A stretch of DNA of 64,000 bases from CAVRXT01 sp049644285 (GTDB lineage Bacteria; Acidobacteriota; Terriglobia; Acidiferrales; UBA7541), in the NCBI GenBank assembly GCA_049644285.1, contig JBARRP010000181.1, positions 11,986 to 75,985 of the forward strand, in the 5' to 3' direction. Within the stretch, counting starts at the first letter, position 1, and each line of letters begins with the position of its first letter. A program made the position numbers and the translations under genes. Under the pieces are notes generated by a model. That model had not been told where the DNA came from. It saw nothing but the letters and a program-made list of their open reading frames with translations, and did not search any database. Below are positions 34,356 to 43,633 of this stretch, piece by piece.

Positions 34356-37009
34356 GACTCACCCCCATGAGCATGGCTGCTGCTACAACTGGTCCCATTG
34401 AATCGCGGACCCAAGCCCGATCCCGGCTCCTTCGCTAGCATTCCCGAAACGGCACCAGCTTCTTGGAATCGCACCATCGCCGCATAGAAAACCCCCTGAT
34501 AATTCACTCTGAGTCTCGGCAGAGGTCTGCCTGCACCCGGCTGCCCGCCGCGTGGACACGGATCAACTGTCCGTGTGGCAATGGCGCCGCGAGTTCTACA
34601 GCCACTGAAAGCGTTTCTATCGTTGCTTCGATCGTTTCGCTGTTGAGCGTACGCGAGGTCTGCAATGAGGCCGATTGCAAATCTCAGTGACGTGACCTGT
34701 GCGATCCCGGACCCCCAGAGATTCCTAACGCCTGAACCGAACATCACACTCGCTTTCACTCCCCTAAAAGGGAGGGGCTCATCGGGGGCCTCGGCTGGGC
34801 TTCCGTCCGAGGGGTGGCTTTCAGGACTTAGCCGGGAGGGCTGAGGGGCTGCGAGCGTGATCCCAAGCCAACTGAGACGCTCCTGCAGTCCCGCAGGGCT
34901 GAAACACCCAGTTACGCGTGCGTTGTTACGCAAGTCAAGACAGAAAAGGGACAGGTAATGGACCTGAACTTGACCTGTACTTACGTACAGGTTTTCTCCT
35001 TCTGAGATCGTCCCTCGGCTAAGCGTGGGGATGCGTTTGCGGAAGAACGGAACGTGTGGCTCGCTGGTCATGGCGGCGCCGGTGTTGTTGCGATCCGCCT
35101 CAAGCTGCGCTGTGTCGGAACCGCCGGATACGCTCGTCGAGATCGCGACCGTGCCGGAAACCGTCGCACCTGAGCCCGCCGAAGTGATGGACACAGTCGA
35201 TGGAGTGCTGCCGATTCCTCCACCGGCGAGAGCGGAAACATGACAAGCTGGCAAACCGGCATTGTTCGTAAACGGCGAGGCAATGACGCAATTTGCGGGT
35301 TGTGGCGGAATAAGCGGCGGAGGCAACTTCTGTGCGGCTGGCGAAAGCGCTTGCTGTGCCGTCGCATCAAAGGTGTTGTTGGTCATCGTGACGGGATCAC
35401 AGCCCCCGCCACCGAAGAAGCTATTCGCACTACCATCGGACGCAAGCCCGCTCGCAATATTGTTCGAGATCTGCACGGGCCCGCATGGCGGATCGGAAGA
35501 AGTTACCTTCCATACGTAGATAGCGGTGTTGCCGCCGCCGTTTACCGGAGTGCTGTTCAGAATCTTGTTGCTGTCCGCCAGTTGGTTCGTTCCGTCGGCA
35601 ATGCCGATCCCGCACTGCCCGGTATTGAGTAACGTGTTGCTCAGAAACTGAGCGTTGTTCGCGCCTGTGTCGGCGATCAACCCACACCCGGACGGACTAT
35701 GCCCTCCAGTAATGTAATTATTCCTGGCGATAATCCCATCGGTCACGCCAAAGTTGATCGAATCCTCTTGATTTTCCGCGAACAGGTACTTCGACGTGTC
35801 CGTACTCGACAACGCATAGTTATTCTCCACCGTGACGTTGCTGCTGTTCGACCACGCTTGGAAGTTCTGCCCTCGGCTCTGCCCGTCCGCCGGTTGCGAC
35901 GGATCGGAATCGATCGGATTCAGCAGAAAGTTCCCCCTCACCGTGACCGTCGTCGCGTTGTTCACCTCAATGTTCGATTCCCCGTAGGCGATCACATTCC
36001 CTTGGATCGAAAGATTCGAGGTCCCATTCGCGAACACCCCATCATGTGTGTCGCAGCATCCCGTCGTGAGCGGCTTTTCCGGATGGATATAACTGTCATA
36101 AATTTGAATCGCATCGCCGCCCGACACGTTCACCCCGTTCCCTCCGCACGGGCCGATCTCTGACCTTCGAATGGTGATGTTCGTGGAATTTGTCACCGTT
36201 ACGCAGTCGCCGCTGGGATTGGTAATATGCAGGTCTTGAATAACGACTCCGCTTTGACCACTCACGGTGACCGGGCCCGACGGAGTTAGCCCACCGCTTC
36301 CCCCGCCATTGCTTCCATTATTGACATCAACCATCACTGAAGCTGTGGCCGTGCTCCCTGCGGCGCCATAACACTTGGTTGTGATGGTATGGGAACCGTT
36401 GGTCACGGAAGTCGTGTTCCAACTCCAGCTATAAGGACTGGAGGTGTCTGTTGTCTGAAGAGAATTGTCCAAGTAGAACTCAACTTTTGTGACCCCGGCG
36501 TTGTCAGTAGCATTTGCCGTGACTGTAATCGTGCCGGAAACGGTTGCACCTGAGGCCGGCGAGGTGATGGAAACCGTCGGCGACGTGGGCGGCGGGTTGT
36601 TGACGTTGATCCTTACGGCTGCACTCGTAGTCGTCTGCCCAGCCGCGTTGCTGGCCGCCGCGGTGAGCGAGTGGCTGCCATTCGAGAGCTTTGTCGTGTT
36701 CAGCGAATAGCTGAACGGCGCGCTGGTAACCGCGGTGCTGGCGTTGTTGCCATCCACCCTGAACTGCACGCTGGTGGTATTGGCGGACACGCTCGTCGAG
36801 ACGGTGACCGCGCCGGAAACGGTCGCACCCGAGGCCGGCGAGGTGATGGCCACGGTCGGCAGGGTGGGGGGATTTGAATTCTTGACGTTGGCGCCGGTAA
36901 GACCGCCACACGCCGCGCAAAGCAGTGGCAGCACCAGGATCAGGCACAACCCAGGGAGCGCACTCATGTAGGAGCTTGATCCCGCCGTAGCCTTCGCAAG
37001 CAAACTCAT
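34340..37009 (-). CDS. Lipoprotein with Ig-like domains and parallel beta-helix; odd C-terminus
   Basis: An 889 aa frame. A lipobox (LPLLCAAC) near residue 34 predicts lipid anchoring. Two bacterial Ig-like domains (about 48-230; both with ITSPASGATVSG) precede a right-handed beta-helix (about 244-590, with CCDTHDG and repeated N-rich turns), the fold of pectate-lyase-like and polymer-binding proteins. A third Ig copy begins near 600 (ITSAGSGATVSG) but breaks off at about 655. The last 230 residues are Arg/Pro-rich with no secreted character, so the gene probably lost its true end. It overlaps the start of the next gene by 16 bases. Confidence 0.8.
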   Translation of the reverse strand: MSLLAKATAGSSSYMSALPGLCLILVLPLLCAACGGLTGANVKNSNPPTLPTVAITSPASGATVSGAVTVSTSVSANTTSVQFRVDGNNASTAVTSAPFSYSLNTTKLSNGSHSLTAAASNAAGQTTTSAAVRINVNNPPPTSPTVSITSPASGATVSGTITVTANATDNAGVTKVEFYLDNSLQTTDTSSPYSWSWNTTSVTNGSHTITTKCYGAAGSTATASVMVDVNNGSNGGGSGGLTPSGPVTVSGQSGVVIQDLHITNPSGDCVTVTNSTNITIRRSEIGPCGGNGVNVSGGDAIQIYDSYIHPEKPLTTGCCDTHDGVFANGTSNLSIQGNVIAYGESNIEVNNATTVTVRGNFLLNPIDSDPSQPADGQSRGQNFQAWSNSSNVTVENNYALSSTDTSKYLFAENQEDSINFGVTDGIIARNNYITGGHSPSGCGLIADTGANNAQFLSNTLLNTGQCGIGIADGTNQLADSNKILNSTPVNGGGNTAIYVWKVTSSDPPCGPVQISNNIASGLASDGSANSFFGGGGCDPVTMTNNTFDATAQQALSPAAQKLPPPLIPPQPANCVIASPFTNNAGLPACHVSALAGGGIGSTPSTVSITSAGSGATVSGTVAISTSVSGGSDTAQLEADRNNTGAAMTSEPHVPFFRKRIPTLSRGTISEGENLYVSTGQVQVHYLSLFCLDLRNNARVTGCFSPAGLQERLSWLGITLAAPQPSRLSPESHPSDGSPAEAPDEPLPFRGVKASVMFGSGVRNLWGSGIAQVTSLRFAIGLIADLAYAQQRNDRSNDRNAFSGCRTRGAIATRTVDPCPRGGQPGAGRPLPRLRVNYQGVFYAAMVRFQEAGAVSGMLAKEPGSGLGPRFNGTSCSSSHAHGGESWVRT
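34973..34992. promoter_or_regulatory. Perfect hairpin ACCTGTAC-TTAC-GTACAGGT
   Basis: Eight-base arms with a four-base loop, followed on the plus strand by TTTTCTCCTT. It lies inside the doubtful 3' tail of the lipoprotein frame, which suggests that tail is not real coding sequence. It shares its CCTGTAC/GTACAGG arms with the site at 37137-37159. Confidence 0.5.
35260..36275 (-). repeat. Beta-helix coding duplicate, copy B
   Basis: Partner of 30720-31725, within the lipoprotein gene. Differences are scattered and mostly synonymous, for example GCGAACCGATATTTC versus GCGAACAGGTACTTC, consistent with purifying selection on both copies. Confidence 0.85.
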
Positions 37010-37136
37010 CGAGGCTTTCCCGCTCTACCAAGGCGGCTCTGCAGGTGTTCACCCCTGCCTCGCGCGACATCCCTGATGGCTACGCAACCTACAACTCGAT
37101 TGGGGGGGCTTCACTACTGGACGAGAGGGCAATTCG

Positions 37137-37159
37137 AGTACAGGCGCTGATCCTGTACT
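37137..37159. promoter_or_regulatory. Inverted repeat AGTACAGG-n7-CCTGTACT upstream of lipoprotein gene
   Basis: Two perfect 8-base arms separated by CGCTGAT, about 130 bases upstream of the lipoprotein start on the minus strand and 135 bases upstream of the SPOR-like gene on the plus strand. It could be an operator serving either gene, or one end of a duplicated unit whose other end is at 34973-34992. Confidence 0.4.
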
Positions 37160-37293
37160 TGCGATGACAAGCCAGCCGCACAAGGCCGCCGCGAATGCCG
37201 ATAAGAGACATCTCTTCCGTATTCGGATCAGTCGCAGTCAGATTTCTGGAACCGGTCGCTTGTCACGGCCTTTTGGAATACAATTGGTGCCCC

Positions 37294-38196
37294 ATGAGGC
37301 ACAAATCTGCAGACCAACAGGGCACGCCAGGGTGCGTCCGGCGATGCGCAGTGCTGCTTTTCTCGCTGCTCGTGGTGAGCCCGGTCCTGCTTTCGCAGAC
37401 TTCTTCCCCCGCACCGCAGACACAGCCCGCGATGAAGAAGGCGGTGGATACGAAGAGCACCGAGCCTTCAACCTGCTACGCGGTGCAGGTCGGCGCGTAC
37501 GACGGTCGAGCAGAAGCCACCGCGATGCTGAAGCAGCTGATGCAAGCGTTCCCATACCGGATGGCGCTTTCGCAGGTGGTCACGCCGGACAAGACACGCT
37601 GGCGCTTGCGTGTGCTGGCAACATCCAAAGTCGAAGCCCTCAAGGTTTCTGGCCGCCTGTTGGGAGAGCAAGGGATCAAGGCGTGGATTGATCCCACTCC
37701 TTGTGGTCTTCCCCTCACGGCTCAGAGCTTGGGCAACGATGCGCACGCGACCGACACCAGTGAATTTGGATCCTTCCTAAGAGCTTTTGGGGGTGACGTA
37801 CCCCGCTGGAAAGCCACCATATCGACGGTCGATGTTCCGTCGCTCAGCGTCAGCGACGAGGAAGCCAAACAAATCGACCAATGGCGAAATCTTTCTCTGA
37901 AGTGCCTTGATTTTGTTCGCAACGACACCGTACAGCTATCGACGAAGGTCAGTCTCAGCGATCAGATTCGACTACTCGATGACCTCAACCGGTTAGCCAG
38001 CAATGTGAGCGGATTGGGAAACTCTCTTTCTTATCTGGTTAGTGCGCAACAAACGCGAGACATCCCGAAGGCGCAACAGTGGGCGAGAGTTTTACTCGAT
38101 CTGACCAGGGAGATATTCGCGGAGTATCAGAAGTTCTACCAACACTTGCTCACACTTGCTGCCAGCCTGGACTCCGCAGTCTACAAAAAGCGATAA
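37294..38196 (+). CDS. Exported SPOR-like domain protein
   Basis: About 300 aa from ATG 37294 (MRHKSADQQ), with a signal segment (CAVLLFSLLVVSPVLLSQ). The segment CYAVQVGAYDGRAEATAMLK through RWRLRVLATSKVEALKVSGRL, ending GIKAWIDP, has the beta-alpha-beta spacing of SPOR domains, which bind glycan strands lacking stem peptides. The C-terminal 150 residues are helical (LDDLNRLASNVSGLGNSLSYL) with no family recognised. It is probably periplasmic. The upstream in-frame extension is rejected because the signal peptide would be internal. Confidence 0.65.
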   Translation: MRHKSADQQGTPGCVRRCAVLLFSLLVVSPVLLSQTSSPAPQTQPAMKKAVDTKSTEPSTCYAVQVGAYDGRAEATAMLKQLMQAFPYRMALSQVVTPDKTRWRLRVLATSKVEALKVSGRLLGEQGIKAWIDPTPCGLPLTAQSLGNDAHATDTSEFGSFLRAFGGDVPRWKATISTVDVPSLSVSDEEAKQIDQWRNLSLKCLDFVRNDTVQLSTKVSLSDQIRLLDDLNRLASNVSGLGNSLSYLVSAQQTRDIPKAQQWARVLLDLTREIFAEYQKFYQHLLTLAASLDSAVYKKR

Positions 38197-38247
38197 TCAC
38201 CCACGCCAGTCCGTATCACCCGCTCTCCCGAATCGATGCCCTCGGCC

Positions 38248-39555
38248 TCACTCGTATCGCAGTGCCTCGACGGGGTCAAGCCGAGCAGCTTTGACCGCAG
38301 GGTAAATCCCGAAGAAAAGGCCAACGCTGGCGGCCACGGTAATCCCTAACACTACCGCCCAGAGCGGTACGAAAGTGGGCAGGCTCGGCACAAGAGCCCG
38401 AATGAGCGCGCTGATCGCATAGCCAAACATCACGCCAATCACTCCACCGGTCGCGGCCAGAATCATAGCCTCGGTGAGGAACTGCCACGTGATGTCGTGG
38501 CGGCGGGCTCCCATCGCCATTCGGACGCCGATTTCGCGCGTGCGTTCGGTTACGCTGACCAACATGATGTTCATCACTCCCACGCCGCCAATCATCAACC
38601 CCACCGAGGCAATCACCATGATGGCCAAAGCGACCGCGCCGACGATGTTGTGAAAATTCTCAATCAAAGAGTCCGCCGTGGCGTATGCGAAATCATCGGG
38701 TTTGTCGTAGAGCACTCGGCGGCGGCGGCGCAGAGCGACTCGCGATTGGTCGATTGCCGCTGGCAGATGAGCCTCATCGGGAGCCATAATCCGGATCCCG
38801 TGCTCCTTCTCGTTCGGGAAAATCTTTCGAAACGTCCAGTAAGGAATGACCAACCGCCGGTCGGAATTATCGGGCCCGCCCAATCCCGATTTTGGCTTCT
38901 CGAAGACACCTATCACCGTGACGCGTTCACCGTCTGCCAGCACCTCTCTTCCCAGCGGATCGAGTGAGCCGAATAACCCTTTGGCAACGTCGGCCCCCAG
39001 AACGGCCACTTCTTGACGATGCAGGTTTTCAGCTTCGGTGAAGGGCCGGCCCAACTTGACCACGGCGTTCGCATACACCGAGAAGAACTCCCCGGTCGTT
39101 CCGCGGAAGTCGAGCCCAACGACCTCGGCATCCTTGTACCGAACCGAGTCTGGAGGGGCTCCTTGCTGTGGGTGCCCCCCGTAGCTCCCCGAGCTGTAAA
39201 TTGAAACAGTCGCGTTGACGCAGGCAGTACAACCCTCTTGAACCGTCAAGAAGTCGTCGTAGCTCAACGGCTTTCGCATCCGCTCTTCTTTTGAAAGCCG
39301 TCCAAATTGCGGCCCTTCCGGAAGTTTTGAGAAGAAAGCGGTATTGATCCCGTAACCTTGGATGCTTTCCTGAATGTTGCGGTCGAGTCCCATCAACAGC
39401 GCAACGACGGCGATGAGCGTGGTGATGGCCACTGTGATTCCGAGGAGCGTGAGCGCCGAACGCAGGCGATGCGTCCGCAGCGTGTCGAGTGCCATCATCA
39501 CGTTTTCGGTGTAATTCCGCCGCCACCCACGTGTGATTTTCTGCCACGAAGTCAT
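38248..39555 (-). CDS. MacB-type ABC transporter permease
   Basis: A 435 aa protein with the MacB/FtsX layout: cytoplasmic start, TM1 (LRSALTLLGITVAITTLIAVVALL), a large periplasmic MacB_PCD-type domain, then three C-terminal TM segments beginning IVGAVALAIMVIASVGLMIGG. The cytoplasmic loop SVTERTREIGVRMAMGAR couples to an ATPase, and the ARLDPVEALRYE tail is typical. It lies 12 bases after the paralogous permease and is presumably cotranscribed. It works in mechanotransmission-type export or sensing rather than channel transport. No ATP-binding gene adjoins it. Confidence 0.93.
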   Translation of the reverse strand: MTSWQKITRGWRRNYTENVMMALDTLRTHRLRSALTLLGITVAITTLIAVVALLMGLDRNIQESIQGYGINTAFFSKLPEGPQFGRLSKEERMRKPLSYDDFLTVQEGCTACVNATVSIYSSGSYGGHPQQGAPPDSVRYKDAEVVGLDFRGTTGEFFSVYANAVVKLGRPFTEAENLHRQEVAVLGADVAKGLFGSLDPLGREVLADGERVTVIGVFEKPKSGLGGPDNSDRRLVIPYWTFRKIFPNEKEHGIRIMAPDEAHLPAAIDQSRVALRRRRRVLYDKPDDFAYATADSLIENFHNIVGAVALAIMVIASVGLMIGGVGVMNIMLVSVTERTREIGVRMAMGARRHDITWQFLTEAMILAATGGVIGVMFGYAISALIRALVPSLPTFVPLWAVVLGITVAASVGLFFGIYPAVKAARLDPVEALRYE

Positions 39556-39567
39556 CTGCCTGTCCTT

Positions 39568-40815
39568 CTATTCGGCCCGTAGAGCCTCGACCGGGTCGAG
39601 ACGAGCCGCTCGCAGAGCTGGCCAAAGTCCGAAAAACACCCCTACCCCCGTGGATACCCCAATAGCTAACATCACAGCGTTCAAAGGCGTCCGCATCGGC
39701 ATCCCGGTAGATACTTTCACCAGTTCAGTAACGGCCAAGGAAAACACCACGCCAGCTATGCCACCCACTGCAGACATCACTGACGCCTCAACCAAGAATT
39801 GCAACAGGATGTCCTTCTGTCGTGCGCCGAGAGACTTGCGAATTCCAATTTCGCGCGTGCGTTCGGTGACCGAAGCCAGCATGATGTTCATGATCACAAC
39901 GCCCCCGATAACGAGAAAGATGGAAACCACACCAATCGAAACGTTCGCCAACCCGCCGAAGATCTGGTTCCAAAGGCTTGTAACCGATTCGCTGGCAATG
40001 ATGCCGAAAGCATCTGGGTCATCATAAGGTTGGTGACGCCGTGCCCGCATCTGCGCCCGCGCCTGATCTTCAGCCTCGACCATCGTTCCCGGGGAACTGC
40101 ATTTCACGCCGATCCAGAGACCTTCCTCATCCGGCGGGCCTTCCCCCCATACTTTTTGCAGAGTCGTCAGCGGGATGTAGATGAAATTGTCCTGGCTTTG
40201 ACCGAAGGCGGAGCCCTGCGTTTCTGCCACGCCGACGACGTCGAATGGAATATTCTCAACCCACACCGCCTGACCTAAAGGATCCCTTTGAGGAAAGATC
40301 CGTTGAGCAACGTCGGCTCCAATGAACGCCACAAGCCGCCGGTGCTCGTATTCGCTTGGCGTGAAGAAACGCCCGCTAGCTACCTTATCCGTCGCTATGT
40401 CGATGATGTTGGGCGTGGCGCCGCGGATGTTCACGTCGTCGAGGCTCCCGCCGCCCCCGCGCACCCCTTTGAATCGCCAGTCCTGGGCGCCGACCTGATC
40501 CGCCAGCGTTAAGTGGCCCTGCAGGTACTCGAAATCGTCCATCCTGATCTTCGAATTCCGACGCTTCGCGGCGAGAAAATCCTTCGCGTTGGTGATGATC
40601 GGGAACCGCGCGACATAGAACACGTTCGTCCCAAAATTGGCGACTCGCTCCGCAACGTACGTGTTAAGGCCATCAACGGCTGACACTACTCCAATCAGGG
40701 CCGCCACGGCGATGATCACGCCGAGTAAGGTCAGAAAGGAACGCAGCTTGTGCGCCCACAGGTTTTCGAGCGCGATGAGTGCCGGTTCACTCCAGAAAGC
40801 CTGTCGCCTGGCCAC
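39568..40815 (-). CDS. MacB-type ABC transporter permease
   Basis: A 415 aa paralogue of the preceding protein with the same architecture: TM1 (LRSFLTLLGVIIAVAALIGVVSAV), periplasmic domain, TM2-4 and the loop SVTERTREIGIRKSLGAR, ending ARLDPVEALRAE. Paired permeases suggest a heterodimer. A GG-rich ribosome binding site and promoter were not resolved in the 236-base spacer upstream (40816-41051), which holds no gene. Confidence 0.93.
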   Translation of the reverse strand: MARRQAFWSEPALIALENLWAHKLRSFLTLLGVIIAVAALIGVVSAVDGLNTYVAERVANFGTNVFYVARFPIITNAKDFLAAKRRNSKIRMDDFEYLQGHLTLADQVGAQDWRFKGVRGGGGSLDDVNIRGATPNIIDIATDKVASGRFFTPSEYEHRRLVAFIGADVAQRIFPQRDPLGQAVWVENIPFDVVGVAETQGSAFGQSQDNFIYIPLTTLQKVWGEGPPDEEGLWIGVKCSSPGTMVEAEDQARAQMRARRHQPYDDPDAFGIIASESVTSLWNQIFGGLANVSIGVVSIFLVIGGVVIMNIMLASVTERTREIGIRKSLGARQKDILLQFLVEASVMSAVGGIAGVVFSLAVTELVKVSTGMPMRTPLNAVMLAIGVSTGVGVFFGLWPALRAARLDPVEALRAE

Positions 40816-41051
40816 GTCTTAAAGCCTTTCCTTGTCGAGGCTGCTTGCCAAATTCTGCGGATCCCTTTTCCTTCAGACTAGCACAAGCGTTTTGCCCGGA
40901 GCATATTTCCGCGCATTCGCACTTTGCGGCGAGTACCTGCGGCAACCTTGCGGTCAATGCCTGTGAGGAGCTTGCCTCCGACGCGGGTATTCGCCCCGTG
41001 CGTCCGGCTTCTCCATCTCGAAGCGGAGCGCTCGAGACCAGGCGCGGCCCG

Positions 41052-42233
41052 TCACCGCAGCCATTTCTCAGGTTCGCGAATGCCCGCGGCCACGTCGGCT
41101 AGAAATGCCGCTGCGCGAGCCCCATCCGCGACCCGATGGTCGCACGACAGCGTCAGGGTCATCGTGGGACGGATCCCCGGCCGGCCATCCACCGGCACGA
41201 CCCGGTCAGCGATCGTCCCCACCGCGAGAATCGCAGCCTGCGGGGGACTGATGATCGCGGTGAAGGCATCGACGCCGTACATGCCCAGATTGCTGATGGT
41301 GAAAGTCGCTCCGGCGATGTCGGCCGGGCGGAGTCGGCCCGCCCGGGCTCGCTCGGTGAGCTCCCGTCGCAGCACGGCGATCTCCCCGAGGTCCGCCTTG
41401 TCGGCGTTGTGGATCACCGGCGCAACGACGCCGTTCTTGACCGCGATCGCGACAGCGATATTTACTTCTTGATTGAGGCGAATTCGCTCGCCGGCCCAGC
41501 TCGCATTGAGCCGAGGATGCTGCACCAGGATACGACCCAGTAGCGCGACCAGCAGATCCGTATGCGTCGGTCGCACTCCGCGCGCCTTTTCGATCGCTGG
41601 TCCCAACTTCTCGCGCTGTTCGACGAGCGCGCCCGCGTCAACCTCTCGGACCACGAAGAAATGCGGCACGCTGGTCCAGCTTTGAGTCGTTCGTTCGGCC
41701 ATGAGCCGCGCGACGGAGCTCAATGCTTCGGGCTCATTCGCAGCAGGCGCGCCTTTCGCTTCCACAATGGAGAGAACGTCCGATGCAAGAATCTCTCCTT
41801 CCGGGCCCGATCCCCGCAAGCGCCCGATGTCGATGCTGTGCTCGCGCGCGAGACGTCGAGCTTTGGGTGAGATTCTTAAGTCAGTGGCGGCGGGCTTCTC
41901 AGAAGTATGCGCTACGCTCGAAACCGCGCGCACGGGTTCATTCGACGACTTGCTCCCAGACTGAACCGGCGCGACCTCCGCAGGAGGACGCTCACCAGGA
42001 GCGACGATCCAGGCAATCGTTTCGCCCACGGGGATTACGGCGCCCTCGTGGGCCCTTATGCCAGCGAGAATGCCTTCAGCCGGCGCCTCGATTTCAACTA
42101 CGGCTTTATCGGTTTCCACTTCCAGGAGCGGCTCGCCTTTGGCTACCTGCTCGCCTTCTTTCTTCCGCCAAGCGATGAGCTTGCCGGTTTCCTGCGTCAG
42201 CTCGAGAGCGGGCATAACGACGCTGATAGCCAT
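41052..42233 (-). CDS. Dihydrolipoamide acyltransferase (E2) of a 2-oxoacid/acetoin dehydrogenase
   Basis: A 393 aa protein. An N-terminal lipoyl domain has its modified Lys43 in VETDKAVVE. A peripheral-subunit-binding domain spans about residues 118-151 (RISPKARRLAREH through GSGPEGEILASDV). The catalytic acyltransferase domain ends with SCDHRVADGA, carrying the active-site His and Asp. It transfers the acyl group from lipoamide to CoA. Single lipoyl domain and size fit pyruvate, branched-chain or acetoin systems. It is the last gene of the operon, after E1beta and an M24 hydrolase; no E3 gene is in the window. Confidence 0.93.
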   Translation of the reverse strand: MAISVVMPALELTQETGKLIAWRKKEGEQVAKGEPLLEVETDKAVVEIEAPAEGILAGIRAHEGAVIPVGETIAWIVAPGERPPAEVAPVQSGSKSSNEPVRAVSSVAHTSEKPAATDLRISPKARRLAREHSIDIGRLRGSGPEGEILASDVLSIVEAKGAPAANEPEALSSVARLMAERTTQSWTSVPHFFVVREVDAGALVEQREKLGPAIEKARGVRPTHTDLLVALLGRILVQHPRLNASWAGERIRLNQEVNIAVAIAVKNGVVAPVIHNADKADLGEIAVLRRELTERARAGRLRPADIAGATFTISNLGMYGVDAFTAIISPPQAAILAVGTIADRVVPVDGRPGIRPTMTLTLSCDHRVADGARAAAFLADVAAGIREPEKWLR

Positions 42234-42263
42234 GGTCTGTTGGGAACGTCGAGGAAAAAATCC

Positions 42264-43610
42264 TTAGTCGGTGACCCCGACTCGCTCAGCCTTAGAACTG
42301 GCTTCGACCATGTCCACGACGCGCTGGCTGGGCGCGGCTTCGCTCTCTCGGGCAGTCGGGAGCGGTCCATTGACGGTCACATAGTGCGCGCCCGCCACCA
42401 GCAGATCTTCGGCCGGGAAGCGCGTGATGACCTCGTGGCCGGTCTGCGTGACCACAATTTCTTCCTCGATCCGAGCGGCGCTCCAGCCGTCGGTCGAGGG
42501 CCAAAATGTCTCCAACGCGAAGACCATGCCGGGCTTAATTTCGTGCGGATGATCAAGCGACACGAGCCGGCTGATCACCGGCTTTTCCCAGATAGCAAGC
42601 CCAACGCCATGCCCATATTGCAGGGCGAAGCAAGCCTCTTCGTTCGGAAAGCCGAACTCCTGCGCTTTGGGCCATACAGCGGCGATCTCCCCGGTGGTGC
42701 GACCCGGGCGCACCAGCGAGATCGCTGCGTCGAGGTACTCGCGGCAGCGTTTATAGGCATCGATCATCGCGTGCGATGCGTAGCCGATCGTGAAGCACCG
42801 GTAGTAGCAGGTGCGGTAGCCCATGTAGGAATGGAGAATGTCGTAGTAAACGGGGTCGCCCGGGCGAAGCACGCGATCCGAGAAAACGTGGGGATGCGGA
42901 TTGCAGCGCTCCCCGGAGATAGCATTAACCGCTTCGACGTATTCGGAGCCGAGATCGTACAGCACCTTGCTCACGAGCCCGACTGCTTCGTTCTCGCGCA
43001 GGCCGGGCCTCATCGCCCTGTATAGCTCGTCGTAGGCTGCGTCCACCATCATCGCCGACATGTTGAGGAGTGTGATCTCGTCCTGCGTCTTGATCAAGCG
43101 CGCATCCGACATAAGCTGTTGTCCATCACCCACGGTGATGCCTTCGCGTTGCAGAGCAAAAAGGAGGGGCAGCTCGATGATATCGATTCCAAGCGGGTCT
43201 TTGTGCAGCCTGCGCTTCTCGAGCTCGATGCGAATCTTCCGTGCGACGTCTTCCGCGCGTCCCATCTCGGGCGACATCGCGCCCCGCAGTAGTGAGATCC
43301 CCGCCCGGGACCGGTCGCCGAGCCACGGACAGTGAAGCTGATGATGACGCGCAGCCGAACCGAAGTCCCAGAGAATCGGCTCGTCGTTCTGTGGCAGCAG
43401 TGTAAAACGATTGGCCTTGTCTTGCGCCCAACTGCCGATGTGCGTGGCGGTAATGTAGCGCACATTGTTCATATCAAAGCAGAGGAGGGCGCCCATCTCC
43501 GATTTGGCCAGTAGGCTCTTGACTCGCGCCAATCGTTCTCGGCGCAGCCGCTCGAAATCCACCCGTTGCTCCCAGTCAACTGCCATCGTCCCGTGAGTCG
43601 GCAATGCCAT
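42264..43610 (-). CDS. M24-family (Xaa-Pro peptidase/creatinase-like) hydrolase
   Basis: A 448 aa protein; ATG 43610 has AGGAGG upstream. The N-terminal creatinase-like domain (ALLCFDMNNVRYITATHIG) precedes a pita-bread domain. Of the five M24 metal ligands I see the first Asp (VYYDILH), His (YGHGVGLA), Glu (FALETF) and Glu (IEEEIVV). The second Asp, expected 11 residues after the first, is Cys (GYRTCYYR). The enzyme may bind metal differently or work without metal, as creatinase does. It sits inside the dehydrogenase operon between E1beta and E2, so it may release the substrate that this operon oxidises. Confidence 0.85.
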   Translation of the reverse strand: MALPTHGTMAVDWEQRVDFERLRRERLARVKSLLAKSEMGALLCFDMNNVRYITATHIGSWAQDKANRFTLLPQNDEPILWDFGSAARHHQLHCPWLGDRSRAGISLLRGAMSPEMGRAEDVARKIRIELEKRRLHKDPLGIDIIELPLLFALQREGITVGDGQQLMSDARLIKTQDEITLLNMSAMMVDAAYDELYRAMRPGLRENEAVGLVSKVLYDLGSEYVEAVNAISGERCNPHPHVFSDRVLRPGDPVYYDILHSYMGYRTCYYRCFTIGYASHAMIDAYKRCREYLDAAISLVRPGRTTGEIAAVWPKAQEFGFPNEEACFALQYGHGVGLAIWEKPVISRLVSLDHPHEIKPGMVFALETFWPSTDGWSAARIEEEIVVTQTGHEVITRFPAEDLLVAGAHYVTVNGPLPTARESEAAPSQRVVDMVEASSKAERVGVTD

Positions 43611-43633
43611 GGCAAGCCTCCTGTTCTGAAGTC

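Noticed and set aside
42264..43610. DMSP lyase DddP
   Set aside because: DddP keeps both Asp metal ligands of the M24 site; this protein has Cys at the second position and a different surrounding sequence.
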